Notes: generated from the sequence alone by a model not told the origin. Counted from the stretch's first letter, positions 16,440 through 28,907 are shown. The stretch: 64,000 nucleotides of DNA from Nakamurella multipartita DSM 44233 (GCF_000024365.1 NC_013235.1:744001-808000); one strand, 5' to 3'. Program-made: numbers and translations.

Positions 16440-17234
16440 CTAACGCCAGTGCGCCGGTCGGGTCAGGCCGATCGGCAGGCGGGTGGCGCCGTCGCCGACC
16501 GCGGCCGCCAGCTGACCCTGCCGCACCCACAGCGCGCCGGTCAGGTCGGCCCCGCGCAGGTCGGCCCCGCGCAGGTCGGCGCCGGTCAGGTCGGCCCGCC
16601 GCAGATCGGCCCGGCGCAGGTCCGCGCCGACCAGGGTGGCGCCGCGAAAGGTGGCGCCGCGCAGGTCGGCCCGGCGCAGGTTCGCCCCGAGCAGCATTGC
16701 TCGCCGATGGTCGGCCCCGTGGGGTACCGACGAACGGACCCGGGCGCTGACCCGCTCCAGCAGCTCACCGACCGGCGTCATCGCCGCGGCCACGTCGAGA
16801 TCGACCAGCTCCGCCGGCGCCTGCTCGGCCCAGGCGGCGATCCGGTCGAGGTGGGAGGCCAGCTCGGCGTGGTCCGGGCCGGCGGGCAGGGCCAGCGCCT
16901 GTTCTAGGTGCCACATGATCTCGTGCAGGTCGAGCATGATCATGAAGGCGCGGAAGATGTCTGGGGCGAGCGCGGGGTCGGACCGCCAGGTCCGGCCGCC
17001 GAACGTCGACCGGGTGATCCGCTGCCCGGCGCCGAAGCAGTCGAACGCCACGCAGCCGGGGAAGCCGCGGTCGCGGAGTTGATCGTGGATGCCGCAGCCG
17101 AAATCGGCCAGCAGGTTCGGGCAGGGCCGGCCGGCGGGCCGGTCGAAGGCGAAGTCGGCCGACTTCTTGAAGCTCGTGGCCACGCAGCACAGGGCCGAGC
17201 ACTGCCCGCAGTCGGCCGTCAGCAGCGGCAACAC
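16440..17234 (-). CDS. Cys-rich N-terminal domain fused to pentapeptide repeats
   Basis: A 264-aa protein. Residues 1-75 carry eight Cys (CGQCSALCC, CPNLLADFGCGIHDQL, GCVAFDCFG), a layout like metal-binding YkgJ-type domains. A helical middle follows. The C-terminal part (about 180-240) has at least eleven A(D/N)LRxA pentapeptides forming a right-handed beta-helix. Such repeats occur in DNA-gyrase protectors (Qnr/MfpA) and in many proteins of unknown role. The GTG start is three bases after the upstream DUF2510 gene, so translation is coupled. Function is inferred only at domain level. Confidence 0.8.
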   Translation of the reverse strand: MLPLLTADCGQCSALCCVATSFKKSADFAFDRPAGRPCPNLLADFGCGIHDQLRDRGFPGCVAFDCFGAGQRITRSTFGGRTWRSDPALAPDIFRAFMIMLDLHEIMWHLEQALALPAGPDHAELASHLDRIAAWAEQAPAELVDLDVAAAMTPVGELLERVSARVRSSVPHGADHRRAMLLGANLRRADLRGATFRGATLVGADLRRADLRRADLTGADLRGADLRGADLTGALWVRQGQLAAAVGDGATRLPIGLTRPAHWR

Positions 17235-17237
17235 CGG

Positions 17238-17840
17238 TCAGCGCCAGGAGGTGGCGGCCGGTTGCGGCCCCGACTGGGCGGCGGCCAGGGCGCCCCAGAC
17301 CATCGAGCCGGCCCAGGCCAGCGGCCACAGCAGGAACCAGAACAGGCCGAAGACCAGGAAGCCGACGACGAACAGGACCGCCAGCATGACCAGGGCTCCG
17401 GACACCGTCGAGTACAGCATCCCGAACGGGCCGAAGAAGAAGGTCAACACCAGAGCGACGCCCACGGACTTGCGCGGTGGCGCCGCCGGCGCCCAGACCG
17501 GCGGCGCGGGCAGCGGGGCGGTGTGGGCCGACCACTCCCAGCCGTCCCACCAGCGCAGGGCGGGATGCCCGGCCGGGTCCGGATACCAGCCGGGCGGGAT
17601 GTCCAGCGGGTCCGGCGGCGCCGGCCCGACGACGAGCGGTGCAGAGGGCGGTTCGATCGTGACGAGCGGCTGTTCCTCCGCCGTGGACCAGGCCCGGGGC
17701 GACGATCCGGTGAGGTCCTCCGACGACACCACGCCGACCGCCCGGGTGTGGGTGGTCCACTGCGTGCCGTTCCACCACCGTTCGCCGTCCGGGTCGTCCT
17801 CGTCCGCATACCAACCGGCGGCGCGACGGTCACTGGGCAT
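17238..17840 (-). CDS. membrane protein with two DUF2510 domains
   Basis: 200 aa. Two DUF2510 motifs (GWYADEDDPDGERWWNGTQW at about 9-28 and GWYPDPAGHPALRWWDGWEW at about 88-107) precede a linker and two hydrophobic helices (about 128-150 and 153-185). DUF2510 is an actinobacterial Trp-rich domain, often at the cytoplasmic end of membrane proteins; its role is unknown. ATG 17840 follows a TACTGT box by six bases (leaderless). It is divergent from the CPBP protease gene 36 bp away and coupled to the pentapeptide gene downstream. Confidence 0.82.
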   Translation of the reverse strand: MPSDRRAAGWYADEDDPDGERWWNGTQWTTHTRAVGVVSSEDLTGSSPRAWSTAEEQPLVTIEPPSAPLVVGPAPPDPLDIPPGWYPDPAGHPALRWWDGWEWSAHTAPLPAPPVWAPAAPPRKSVGVALVLTFFFGPFGMLYSTVSGALVMLAVLFVVGFLVFGLFWFLLWPLAWAGSMVWGALAAAQSGPQPAATSWR

Positions 17841-17846
17841 GATTCG

Positions 17847-17852
17847 ACAGTA
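17847..17852 (-). promoter_or_regulatory. -10 box of a leaderless gene (DUF2510 protein)
   Basis: TACTGT on the minus strand lies six bases ahead of ATG 17840 and there is no Shine-Dalgarno. Confidence 0.5.
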
Positions 17853-17876
17853 CCCAGGCCGGGGCACCATGGGGGC

Positions 17877-18776
17877 GTGCATCCGGACCCCCGCGACCCG
17901 CCCACCCAGCCGTTGCCGGTGCCCCGGCCGGCGCTGGCCGAGGCGGTCGGCAACGCCCCGGTCGTCACCGGGCCGGTCGTCGCCGGACCCGTCGTCGCCG
18001 GGCCCGTCACCCTCGACGGCAGGGTCCGGCCGCCGTGGACCTTCGTCGACGTCTTCGTCGGCCTCGGGGTCGTACTGCTGGCCAGCACCCTGCTCTCCGC
18101 CGTGGTCCGGCTGTCCGGGGCCACACCGGGACCGGCGCTGCTGCTGCTGTCCGCGTTGCCGGTCTGGGTCGGGCTGCTGGGCACCGCGATCTGGGCCTGC
18201 CGGCGGCACGGCACCGGGAATCTGGTCGCCGATCTGGCCCTGCGCTTCCGCTGGATCGACCTGTTCATCGGCCTGGGCGCGGGCGTGGGGCTGCGGGTCG
18301 CCATCGGGCTGTGGACGATCTTCTGCGCCCGGGTCACCGGCAGCCTGCCGCAGGGCAACCTGCAGGACGTGCTGGACGGCAACGGGCTGGGGACCGGTGT
18401 CTGGCTTGTGGTCAACATGGCTGCCATTGCCGTGGTCGGGCCGGTGATCGAGGAGATCTTCTTCCGGGGCGTCGGGCTGCGCGGGGCGCTGGCCTCCCTG
18501 TTGCGCCGCAGTGGCACCAACCCCCGGCTGGCCGATCCGCGCCGTCGGGCCCGGCTGGCCATTGCCGCCACCGCGGCGGTGTTCGCCCTGCTGCACGTGT
18601 CCGAGGTGAACGATGCGGTGTCCGCGCTGGCGCTGTTGCCCGGACTCTTCGCGGCCGGGGCCGTCCTGGGCTGGCTGACCATCCGCTTCGGGCGGCTGGG
18701 ACCGGCCATCGTGACCCACGTGGTGTTCAACGGTGTGGCCGTCGTCGCCCTCCTGGTCGTAGCCGGATCGGCCTGA
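17877..18776 (+). CDS. CPBP-family intramembrane metalloprotease
   Basis: 299 aa. A Pro/Val-rich cytoplasmic N-terminus (about 45 residues with [13 protein letters not shown] repeats) is followed by seven or eight membrane helices. The CPBP/Abi signature is complete: VIEEIFFRG (EExxxR), FALLHV (FxxxH) and HVVFN (HxxxB), giving two Glu and two His for zinc. These enzymes are Rce1-like membrane proteases; in bacteria some give bacteriocin self-immunity. GTG 17877 is chosen as the only early start in frame. Divergent from the DUF2510 gene. Substrate unknown. Confidence 0.88.
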   Translation: MHPDPRDPPTQPLPVPRPALAEAVGNAPVVTGPVVAGPVVAGPVTLDGRVRPPWTFVDVFVGLGVVLLASTLLSAVVRLSGATPGPALLLLSALPVWVGLLGTAIWACRRHGTGNLVADLALRFRWIDLFIGLGAGVGLRVAIGLWTIFCARVTGSLPQGNLQDVLDGNGLGTGVWLVVNMAAIAVVGPVIEEIFFRGVGLRGALASLLRRSGTNPRLADPRRRARLAIAATAAVFALLHVSEVNDAVSALALLPGLFAAGAVLGWLTIRFGRLGPAIVTHVVFNGVAVVALLVVAGSA

Positions 18777-18858
18777 CGGCCGGGGGACCTTGGTCCTGCC
18801 GGTAAAATCCGTCGGGGCCCGTGGACGCGGGCCTGCGCGCAACAGACTGGGAGTGGCA

Positions 18859-21191
<2,333 letters not shown>

Positions 21192-21256
21192 GGTCAGGCC
21201 CCGCCGCCGGTGGCCACGACGAGGCAGGGTTCGGGACGAGGGCAAAGGAGCCTTCC

Positions 21257-22615
21257 ATGAGCGCATCCCCGGCCGGCTCGCCGGCTCCGTCGGCGGGCCT
21301 GCCGGCGGCGATCGTCGGTGCCGGCCCGGCCGGCCTGGCCATGGCCCGGGCGCTGCGGGTGCGCGGGCTGCCCTACGTGCAGTTCGAGCGACACCGGGAC
21401 CTGGGCGGGATCTGGGACATCGACAATCCCGGGACGCCGATGTACGAGTCGGCGCACTTCATCTCCTCCCGGGACAAGTCGGGCTTCTTCGACTACCCGA
21501 TGCCGACCTCGTTCGCGGATTACCCCTCCCGCACCGAGATCCTGCACTACACACACGCGTTCGCCGACGCCTTCGGGTTGCGGGCGGGCATCGAGTTCGA
21601 CACGGCGGTCGAGCGCACCGAGCAGCACGCCGACGGCAGCTGGACGCTGACCACCACCGCCGGGCCGGTGCGGGCGTCGGCCCTGATCTGTTGCACCGGG
21701 GTCACCTGGGATCCCCGAATGCCAGTCGTGCCCGGACATTTCGACGGCCAGGTCATGCATTCGGTGGGCTACCGGTCGCCGTCGCTGTTCGCCGGGCGGC
21801 GCGTGCTGATCGTCGGCCTGGGCAACTCGGGCGCCGACATCGCCTGTGACGCCGCGGCCGCCGCCGACGCGGCGTTCATCAGCACCCGCCGCGGCTACCA
21901 CTTCATCCCCAAGTTCCTGGCCGGGACGCCGTCGGATCAGACCGAGTGGCTGCCGATCTGGGGGGAGCGGCTGCTCTACTCGGTGGTGCGCCCGCTGGTC
22001 GTGGGCGATGTGCGGCGATGGGGTCTGCCCAAGCCCGACCACAAGCTGTTCGAGACCCACCCGCTGCTCAACACCCAACTGCTGCACTATCTTTCGCACG
22101 GTGACATCGCGGCCAAGCCGGGCGTCGTCCGGTTCGACGGGCCCGAGGTGGTGTTCACCGACGGCAGCCGCGAGCGGGTCGACCTGGTCGTGTGTGCGAC
22201 CGGGTACGACATGTCCATTCCCTACGTTCCACCGGACTACCTGCCCTGGACGCAGGGTCGACCGGAGATGTACCTGAACGCGTTTGCCGCCCGGCCGGGC
22301 CTGTTCGGCGTGAGCTACCTGGAGGTGAACTCCAGCGCGTACACGCTTTTCGACCGCATCGCGAACCTGATCGGCGAGCATCTGGCCGACCTGCGGGACA
22401 ACCCGGCGCGGGCCCGCACATTCCGCGAGCTCGTCCGCACCGACCATCCGGACCTGAGCAGCGGGGTGAAGTTCGTCGACAGTCCGCGCCACACCAACTA
22501 TGTCGAGGTCCGCGCGTACAAGAAGAACCTGCATCGGGTGGCCCGGTTGATGGGCTGGACCGAGCTGCGGGCCGGACGCTTCGACCCCATCCGGATGACC
22601 GGCGCCCATGTCTGA
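21257..22615 (+). CDS. flavin-containing monooxygenase (FMO-like)
   Basis: A 452-aa class B flavoprotein monooxygenase. The FAD motif AAIVGAGPAGLAMARAL is near residue 17, the FMO-type fingerprint is PGHFDGQVMHSVGYR, the NADPH motif VGLGNSGADIACD lies near 190, and the ATGY motif (VVCATGYDM) near 315. Such enzymes oxygenate nucleophilic N or S, or ketones. ATG 21257 follows AAAGGAG at six bases. Its stop overlaps the next SDR gene by 8 bp, so the pair probably acts on the same small molecule. The substrate cannot be inferred. Confidence 0.9.
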   Translation: MSASPAGSPAPSAGLPAAIVGAGPAGLAMARALRVRGLPYVQFERHRDLGGIWDIDNPGTPMYESAHFISSRDKSGFFDYPMPTSFADYPSRTEILHYTHAFADAFGLRAGIEFDTAVERTEQHADGSWTLTTTAGPVRASALICCTGVTWDPRMPVVPGHFDGQVMHSVGYRSPSLFAGRRVLIVGLGNSGADIACDAAAAADAAFISTRRGYHFIPKFLAGTPSDQTEWLPIWGERLLYSVVRPLVVGDVRRWGLPKPDHKLFETHPLLNTQLLHYLSHGDIAAKPGVVRFDGPEVVFTDGSRERVDLVVCATGYDMSIPYVPPDYLPWTQGRPEMYLNAFAARPGLFGVSYLEVNSSAYTLFDRIANLIGEHLADLRDNPARARTFRELVRTDHPDLSSGVKFVDSPRHTNYVEVRAYKKNLHRVARLMGWTELRAGRFDPIRMTGAHV

Positions 22616-23441
22616 GCGGCTGGCCCTGGTCACCGGGGCGGCCGGTGCGATCGGCGGCGGCGTGGCCATCATGCTGCGCAGCAGAGGCTTTCGGGTCATC
22701 GCCGTCGACATCGACGAGGCCGCCGTCGCCCGCGCGGTGACGAACATCGGCGGTGACACCATCGGGATGGCCTGCGACGCCCGCCGCCGGTCGCAGGTGG
22801 CCGCGCTGGCCGACCGGATCCGGGGCGAGTGGGCCGACCGGCTGGAGGTGCTGGTCGCCAACGCCGGGCTGATCGTGCCCGGCCAGGTCGGCTCCGTCGA
22901 CCCGGACCAGCTGTACGACCAGGTGGACGTGATGCTGGCCTGCCCGGTGCAGCTGATGAACGCCGCGGTCCCGGGGATGCGGGCCCGGGGCCGGGGCCGG
23001 TTGCTGGCCACCGTGTCGATGGGTGGGATCATCTCGCTGCCCGGGTCGGCGGCGTACTCGGCGGCCAAGGCCGGCCTGCGGGCATTCTTGACCGCGCTGG
23101 CCGCCGAGCTGGCCGGGTCCGGCGTGCGGGTCGCCGGGGTGTACCCGAGCGGGGTGGACACCCCCATGCTGCGGCTGGAGGCCCGGCACGGCGGCAGCCT
23201 GCTCAACTTCGTCGGCCGGGTCCACTCGGTCCCCGACGTCGTCGCGGCCTACGAAAAGGCCCTGACCGGGCGGCGTCTGGAGGTGTACCTGCCGTACACG
23301 GACAGCATCACCACCCGGCTGGCCCATTCCGTGCCGGGTGCCGCCAACCGGATCATCCCGCTGTTCGAGCGGTTCGGGCGGCGGGGTCACGCGAAGTACC
23401 TGGCCCGGATCGACGCCGAGGAAGCATCTGCTGACGGCTGA
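22608..23441 (+). CDS. short-chain dehydrogenase/reductase partner of the FMO
   Basis: A 277-aa SDR with TGAAGAIGGGVAIML at the N-terminus, VDIDEA after beta-2 (NAD preference likely), VANAGLIVPG, the catalytic Ser in ATVSMGGII and YSAAK. The extended C-terminus (VPGAANRIIPLFERFGRRG) is typical of SDRs acting on hydrophobic substrates. It overlaps the FMO gene by 8 bp and so is translationally coupled. The FMO/SDR pairing fits sequential oxygenation and alcohol or ketone interconversion (inference). Confidence 0.88.
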   Translation: MSERLALVTGAAGAIGGGVAIMLRSRGFRVIAVDIDEAAVARAVTNIGGDTIGMACDARRRSQVAALADRIRGEWADRLEVLVANAGLIVPGQVGSVDPDQLYDQVDVMLACPVQLMNAAVPGMRARGRGRLLATVSMGGIISLPGSAAYSAAKAGLRAFLTALAAELAGSGVRVAGVYPSGVDTPMLRLEARHGGSLLNFVGRVHSVPDVVAAYEKALTGRRLEVYLPYTDSITTRLAHSVPGAANRIIPLFERFGRRGHAKYLARIDAEEASADG

Positions 23442-23460
23442 GTCAAGACCGAAAACGCAA

Positions 23461-23500
23461 TGTGCACAACTATCCTCGGGTCGCCGGGGGCTGTGGACAA
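23461..23500. other. two DnaA-box-like nonamers
   Basis: TGTGCACAA (23461-23469) and TGTGGACAA (23492-23500) lie 31 bp apart in the gap before the lipoprotein gene. The second is the exact complement of the DnaA box TTGTCCACA; the first has one change. Nothing else suggests an origin (no dnaA/dnaN, no cluster), so these could be DnaA titration or regulatory sites. Confidence 0.35.
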
Positions 23501-23527
23501 CCTCGCCCCGGGGTCGGCCGGCTGATC

Positions 23528-23533
23528 TAGTTT
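23528..23533 (+). promoter_or_regulatory. -10 box of a leaderless gene (lipoprotein)
   Basis: TAGTTT lies six bases before ATG 23540, and no Shine-Dalgarno is present. Confidence 0.5.
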
Positions 23534-23539
23534 GCTCCC

Positions 23540-24796
<1,257 letters not shown>

Positions 24797-24805
24797 CCGG
24801 CGGTG

Positions 24806-25783
24806 TCAGCGGCAGGTCGCCAGACCGAGCGAGCCGGCGGAGCCGGTCGGCCCGGCCTCCGAAGCGATGACGTATCCACAGCCGTCGGCGGCGCCGGCGA
24901 TCCCTTCGGCCTGCGGCAGGTCGGGAAACGGCAGGGACCGCGTCGGCCAGTCCGGGAAGTCGCTCAAGGCGGCGGTCGGGTCAGGGGCGGTGTATTCGTG
25001 CACGTCGTCGTAGGTGAGCAGCAGCACGCGGCCGGGGGTGGCGGCCAGGTCGGTGGCCACGTTGCCGGTGAGGATGGTGCGCAGCGGCCGGGTGGAACCG
25101 GGGATCGGGAATTCGCGGACGAAGCTCAGCTCGCCGCCGCCCGGTTGGCCCCGGTACATCCGGTGGGCCGCGCCGTTGCGCGGTTTGGTCACGATGAGCA
25201 CCGAGCCGTCCAGGTCGACCAGCATCGACTCGGCGTTGTGCGGCCCATCGGGGTAGGTGTACCGCCATTCGTCGGCGGCGACCGTGAGATGTGGTCCGGC
25301 GCCGGTCAGGTCCGGTTCGCCGGCCCGGTAGACGACGACGTCGTCCCGCCGTTCCCGGTTGTCGCCGATGTCGCCGACATACAGGCACTGCCGGGCGCCG
25401 TCGATCACCGGGATCGATCCGCAGGGCCCGCCGCCCAGCGCCTCGGCGTTGTCGGCGTCCATTCCGGTCAGGGTGACCCGGGTGACCAGCCTGCCGCGGT
25501 CGTCGACCACCGCCAGCTCGTCGGCCCCGGTGCCGTCGTCGATGAGGAAGAACCGGTCCGGCACCGTGGTCGACGCGGCGATGCCGCTGGCCTCGTCGGA
25601 GACGCCGGGGGCGAGCGGGACCACCCGCACCATCGGCGCGTCGGTGGCGGAGGGGCTCGGACTGGACCTCGGAGTGGACCCGGTCGAGGGTGTGGCCGGG
25701 GCGGGCGCGGATGGCGGGCCGGAAGGCGGCGGGTCGCCGGTCCCGGTACACCCGGCCAGCAGGTTCGTCGCCAGCAGGGTCAT
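24806..25783 (-). CDS. lipoprotein, probably frameshifted in its signal peptide
   Basis: About 325 aa with lipobox LLAGC, a Pro/Ser/Thr linker and a soluble domain resembling beta-propeller or phytase-like proteins (GDIGDNRERRDDVVVYR; QAEGIAGAADGCGYVIASE). The first ATG in frame (25783) leaves a signal peptide without its basic region and has no RBS. Upstream, ATG 25905 has an excellent GGAGGG five bases away and opens an Arg-rich frame (MREPGPPNRARRRVNRP) that stops at 25852. One extra base in the GGG run at 25855-25857 would fuse it to RRARPPVRPG...TATLLSMTLLATNLLAGC, a normal signal peptide. So either a 1-base deletion or an error is likely. Confidence 0.75.
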   Translation of the reverse strand: MTLLATNLLAGCTGTGDPPPSGPPSAPAPATPSTGSTPRSSPSPSATDAPMVRVVPLAPGVSDEASGIAASTTVPDRFFLIDDGTGADELAVVDDRGRLVTRVTLTGMDADNAEALGGGPCGSIPVIDGARQCLYVGDIGDNRERRDDVVVYRAGEPDLTGAGPHLTVAADEWRYTYPDGPHNAESMLVDLDGSVLIVTKPRNGAAHRMYRGQPGGGELSFVREFPIPGSTRPLRTILTGNVATDLAATPGRVLLLTYDDVHEYTAPDPTAALSDFPDWPTRSLPFPDLPQAEGIAGAADGCGYVIASEAGPTGSAGSLGLATCR

Positions 25784-25988
25784 CGACAACAGGGTCGCGG
25801 TCAGCTGGATCGTCGCCCGGCCCGGTCGGACCGGCGGTCGAGCACGGCGGATCAGGGTCGGTTCACCCGCCGGCGGGCGCGGTTGGGTGGGCCCGGCTCA
25901 CGCATCTGGACCCTCCGTCCTCGCCGGTCGCGACGGTCGCCGCCCCCGGGCTGCACGGTATCCCGGGACAACAGGCAGTATCGAGCAG

Positions 25989-26558
25989 GTGAGCATCAGG
26001 GTGGTGGGCATCGGCGGGTCCGTGGACGACCATTCGCAGTCGGATCGCGTGTTACGGGCGGTGCTGGCGCAGGCGGTCGAGTTGGGCGCCGATGTCCAGA
26101 TGTTCACCGGCCTGGATCTGGATCTGCCGCCGTACCACACCGGGGCCGTGCTGCCGGCCCGGGCCACCGGCTACGTGGCCGCGGTCCGGCGGGCCGACGC
26201 CGTGGTGATCAGCTCGCCCGGGTACCACGGGACGGTGTCCGGCCTGGTCAAGAATGCCCTGGACTATCTGGAAGAGCTACGCGAGGACGAGCGGCCCTAC
26301 CTGGACGGTCGCGCCGTCGGGCTGATCGCGGTGGCCCGGGGTTGGCAGGCTGCGGTCTCCACACTGTCCACGCTGCGCCAGGTGGCGCATGCCCTGCGCG
26401 GCTGGCCGACCCCGCTGGGACTGGCCATCAACAGCACCGCGACCCGCTTCGACCAGGACGGGTCGACCACCGACGAGGCCGCCGCCGCGTCGGTGCGCCG
26501 GCAGGCCGAGCAGATGGTCGACTTCGCCCGACGCTGGTCCCGGCTGCCGTCGGCCTGA
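25989..26558 (+). CDS. NADPH-dependent FMN reductase family protein
   Basis: A 189-aa flavodoxin-like protein. GGSVDDHSQSDRVLRAVL near the N-terminus binds the FMN phosphate, and SPGYHGTVSGLVKNALDYLE is the signature of the NADPH-dependent FMN reductase family (SsuE/chromate reductase/ArsH relatives). It would transfer electrons from NAD(P)H to free flavin or quinones. The GTG start at 25989 is supported only by frame and homology of the first strand (SIRVVGIGGS). Divergent from the lipoprotein gene. Confidence 0.85.
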   Translation: MSIRVVGIGGSVDDHSQSDRVLRAVLAQAVELGADVQMFTGLDLDLPPYHTGAVLPARATGYVAAVRRADAVVISSPGYHGTVSGLVKNALDYLEELREDERPYLDGRAVGLIAVARGWQAAVSTLSTLRQVAHALRGWPTPLGLAINSTATRFDQDGSTTDEAAAASVRRQAEQMVDFARRWSRLPSA

Positions 26559-26616
26559 CCGGGCGTTGCACCGGGCTCGTCCGCCGGTCGGCCACGCACG
26601 GGTCCCTCCTCGCGCG

Positions 26617-26688
26617 GGGCTGCGCCCTGACGCCGGGCTGCGCCCTCGCGCTGGGCTGGGCCCTCACGCCGGGCCTCGCCCCCTCGCG
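26617..26688. repeat. four 18-bp GC-rich tandem repeats
   Basis: Units start at 26617, 26635, 26653 and 26671 with consensus GGGCTGCGCCCTSACGCC and increasing divergence. They lie in the 203-bp leader region ahead of the acyl-CoA synthetase gene. Each unit has an internal GGGC/GCCC inverted repeat and could fold. Confidence 0.8.
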
Positions 26689-26761
26689 GGGGGCGCCGGC
26701 CGGTGCCATCCTCGACCCGGGTGGGCGCGCACCGTCGGGCGCCCGGCCGGAGAGGACTGAC

Positions 26762-28492
26762 ATGAGCGCTGTGCCGACTCCCGCGACCGACCAGCTCCGG
26801 GCCGCGCGCGATCTGCTGCTGCAGTACCGGGACGACCGCGACCAGGCCGTCGAACGCTTTCGCTGGCCCCGACCCACCACGTTCAACTGGGGCGTCGAGT
26901 GGTTCGACGTGATCGCCACGGAGCACCCGGACCGGCCCGCGCTGGTCATCGTCGAACCGGACGGTTCGGTGGGCTCCTGGACCTATGGTCAGCTCGCCCG
27001 GCGTACGGATCAGGTGGCCGGCTGGCTGCGGGCCAACGGGGTGCAGCGCGGCGACCGGATCGTGCTGATGCTGGGCAACCAGGTCGAGCTGTGGGAGATC
27101 GTGCTGGCCGCGATCAAGATCGGCGCGGTCATCATCCCGGCCAGCACCCTGCTCACCCCGGACGATCTGGCCGACCGGGTGGGCCGCGGCGGTGCCCGGT
27201 TCGTGGTTGCCCGGGACGTGGACACCGACGGGTTCCGGCACGTGCCCGGCGTCTTCGTGCGGATCGCCGTCGGCCGCCCGGTCGACGGGTGGATCGAGTA
27301 CGAGGACAGCGCCGCCTACCCCGACGAGGGTTTCGTGCCCGAGGGAGTCTCCCGGGCCGGCGACCCGCTGCTGCTCTACTTCACCTCGGGCACCACCGCG
27401 CTGCCCAAACTGGTCGAGCACACCCAGATCTCCTACCCGATCGGGCATCTGAGCACGATGTACTGGATCGGCCTGCGGCCCGGCGACGTGCACCTGAACA
27501 TCTCCTCGCCCGGGTGGGCCAAGCACGCCTGGTCCTGCGTGTTCGCGCCCTGGCTGGCTCAGGCGACGGTGCTCGTCTTCAACTACGCCCGGTTCGACGC
27601 GGTCGAGCTGATGCGGGTGCTCGACGAGCAGCGGGTGAACACCTTCTGCGCACCGCCGACCGTGTGGCGGATGCTGATCCAGGCCGACCTGAGCCGCCTG
27701 ACCACGCCGCCGCGGGAGCTGGTCGGGGCCGGGGAACCGCTCAATCCCGAGGTGATCGAGCAGGTCCAGCGGGCCTGGGGAGTGACCATCCGGGACGGCT
27801 TCGGGCAGACGGAGATGACCCTCGCGGTCGGCAACGCGCCGGGTCAGCCGGTGCGCCCGGGCTCGATGGGTCGGCCGATGCCCGGCTACCGGGTGGAGCT
27901 GCTGGATCCCAGCACCGGAGCGCCGGGGGAGGAGGGCGAGCTGTGCGTCGACCTGTCCGCCGGGACCGTGGGGCTGCTCGCCGGGTATCACGGCGAGCCG
28001 AAGCGGACCGCCGAAGCCACCCGGGGCGGCTACTACCACACCGGTGACCTGGCCTCCCGGGATGCGGACGGGTACCTGACCTACGTCGGCCGGGACGACG
28101 ACGTATTCAAGGCGTCGGATTACCGGATCTCGCCGTTCGCCGTCGAATCGGTGCTGTTGGAGCACCCGGCGGTGGCCGAAGCGGCGGTGGTGCCCTCGCC
28201 GGATCCACTGCGACTGGCCGTGCCCAAGGCCTACGTCGTGCTGGCCGAGGGCTACCACCCGAACAAGGTCGCCGCGCGGCTGATCTTCGAGCACTCCCGG
28301 GACCGGCTCGCTCCCTACCAGCGGATCCGGCGGCTGGAGTTCGGGCCGCTGCCCAAGACCATCTCCGGCAAGATCCGCCGGGTCGAACTGCGCGGGCAGG
28401 AGCAGCAGCGGCACGGCGCCGGCGGCGCCGGTCAGTCCGCGGCCGAAGCCGGCATCGAGTACCGCGTGGAGGACTTCCCCGAACTGCGTTGA
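26762..28492 (+). CDS. AMP-dependent acyl-CoA synthetase (medium-chain type)
   Basis: A 576-aa ANL-superfamily ligase that adenylates a carboxylic acid and forms the CoA thioester. The P-loop is LYFTSGTTALPKLVEH (about 205-220), the A5 motif is GFGQTEM, A7 is YYHTGDLASRD, A8 is YVGRDDDVFKASDYRISP, and the C-terminal catalytic Lys is in PKTISGKIRR. Overall layout matches AcsM-type medium-chain or aromatic acid:CoA ligases rather than acetyl-CoA synthetase. ATG 26762 follows GGAGAGGA. It stands alone, so its substrate is not indicated by context. Confidence 0.92.
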   Translation: MSAVPTPATDQLRAARDLLLQYRDDRDQAVERFRWPRPTTFNWGVEWFDVIATEHPDRPALVIVEPDGSVGSWTYGQLARRTDQVAGWLRANGVQRGDRIVLMLGNQVELWEIVLAAIKIGAVIIPASTLLTPDDLADRVGRGGARFVVARDVDTDGFRHVPGVFVRIAVGRPVDGWIEYEDSAAYPDEGFVPEGVSRAGDPLLLYFTSGTTALPKLVEHTQISYPIGHLSTMYWIGLRPGDVHLNISSPGWAKHAWSCVFAPWLAQATVLVFNYARFDAVELMRVLDEQRVNTFCAPPTVWRMLIQADLSRLTTPPRELVGAGEPLNPEVIEQVQRAWGVTIRDGFGQTEMTLAVGNAPGQPVRPGSMGRPMPGYRVELLDPSTGAPGEEGELCVDLSAGTVGLLAGYHGEPKRTAEATRGGYYHTGDLASRDADGYLTYVGRDDDVFKASDYRISPFAVESVLLEHPAVAEAAVVPSPDPLRLAVPKAYVVLAEGYHPNKVAARLIFEHSRDRLAPYQRIRRLEFGPLPKTISGKIRRVELRGQEQQRHGAGGAGQSAAEAGIEYRVEDFPELR

Positions 28493-28550
28493 CGAGGGGT
28501 TGATCGGGGCTTGATCGGTGGGTTGGTCGGGCCGTGGCAGGATCGGCGGG

Positions 28551-28905
28551 GTGCTGACTCGCGTCGATCACATCGACTTCAAGGTGCCCGATCTGTCCGT
28601 CGCGCTGGAGTTCTTCGCCGGCCTGGGGTTCGTGGAGGTTCGCCGCACGCCGGCCCGGGGCTCGGTCGAGGTGGCCCTGCCGGGTGCGGGCCAGGTGATC
28701 TTCGAGCTCCGGGAGGACACCAGCCTGGACGCCTTCGTGATGGACCACATCGCCTTCGGGCTCCACCGACCAGGCGGCCGACGTGGCGGCGCTGACCGCC
28801 GCCGGCCGCACGTTCAGCCGGGAGAACACCTTCATTCCCGTTACCGGCAAGACCATTTCCGACTTCACCGACCCGCACGGGCAGCGCTGGCAGCTCTCGG
28901 ACTGA
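28551..28905 (+). pseudogene. VOC/glyoxalase-family protein with a 1-base frameshift
   Basis: The first frame (GTG 28551) encodes VLTRVDHIDFKVPDLSVALEFF...AFVMDHIAFG, a clear VOC-fold half with the metal His in VDHI. At GGG 28758-28760 one extra G shifts the frame. Removing it continues STDQAADVAALTAAGRTF...ISDFTDPHGQRWQLSD to the stop at 28905, giving a normal protein of about 117 aa with the second half and its DPHGQRWQL motif. The gene ends two bases before the convergent peptidase gene. Pseudogene or homopolymer error. Confidence 0.8.
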
Positions 28906-28907
28906 CT

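Noticed and set aside
23461-23500. Replication origin
   Set aside because: Only two boxes, no AT-rich unwinding element and no dnaA, dnaN or rpmH nearby.
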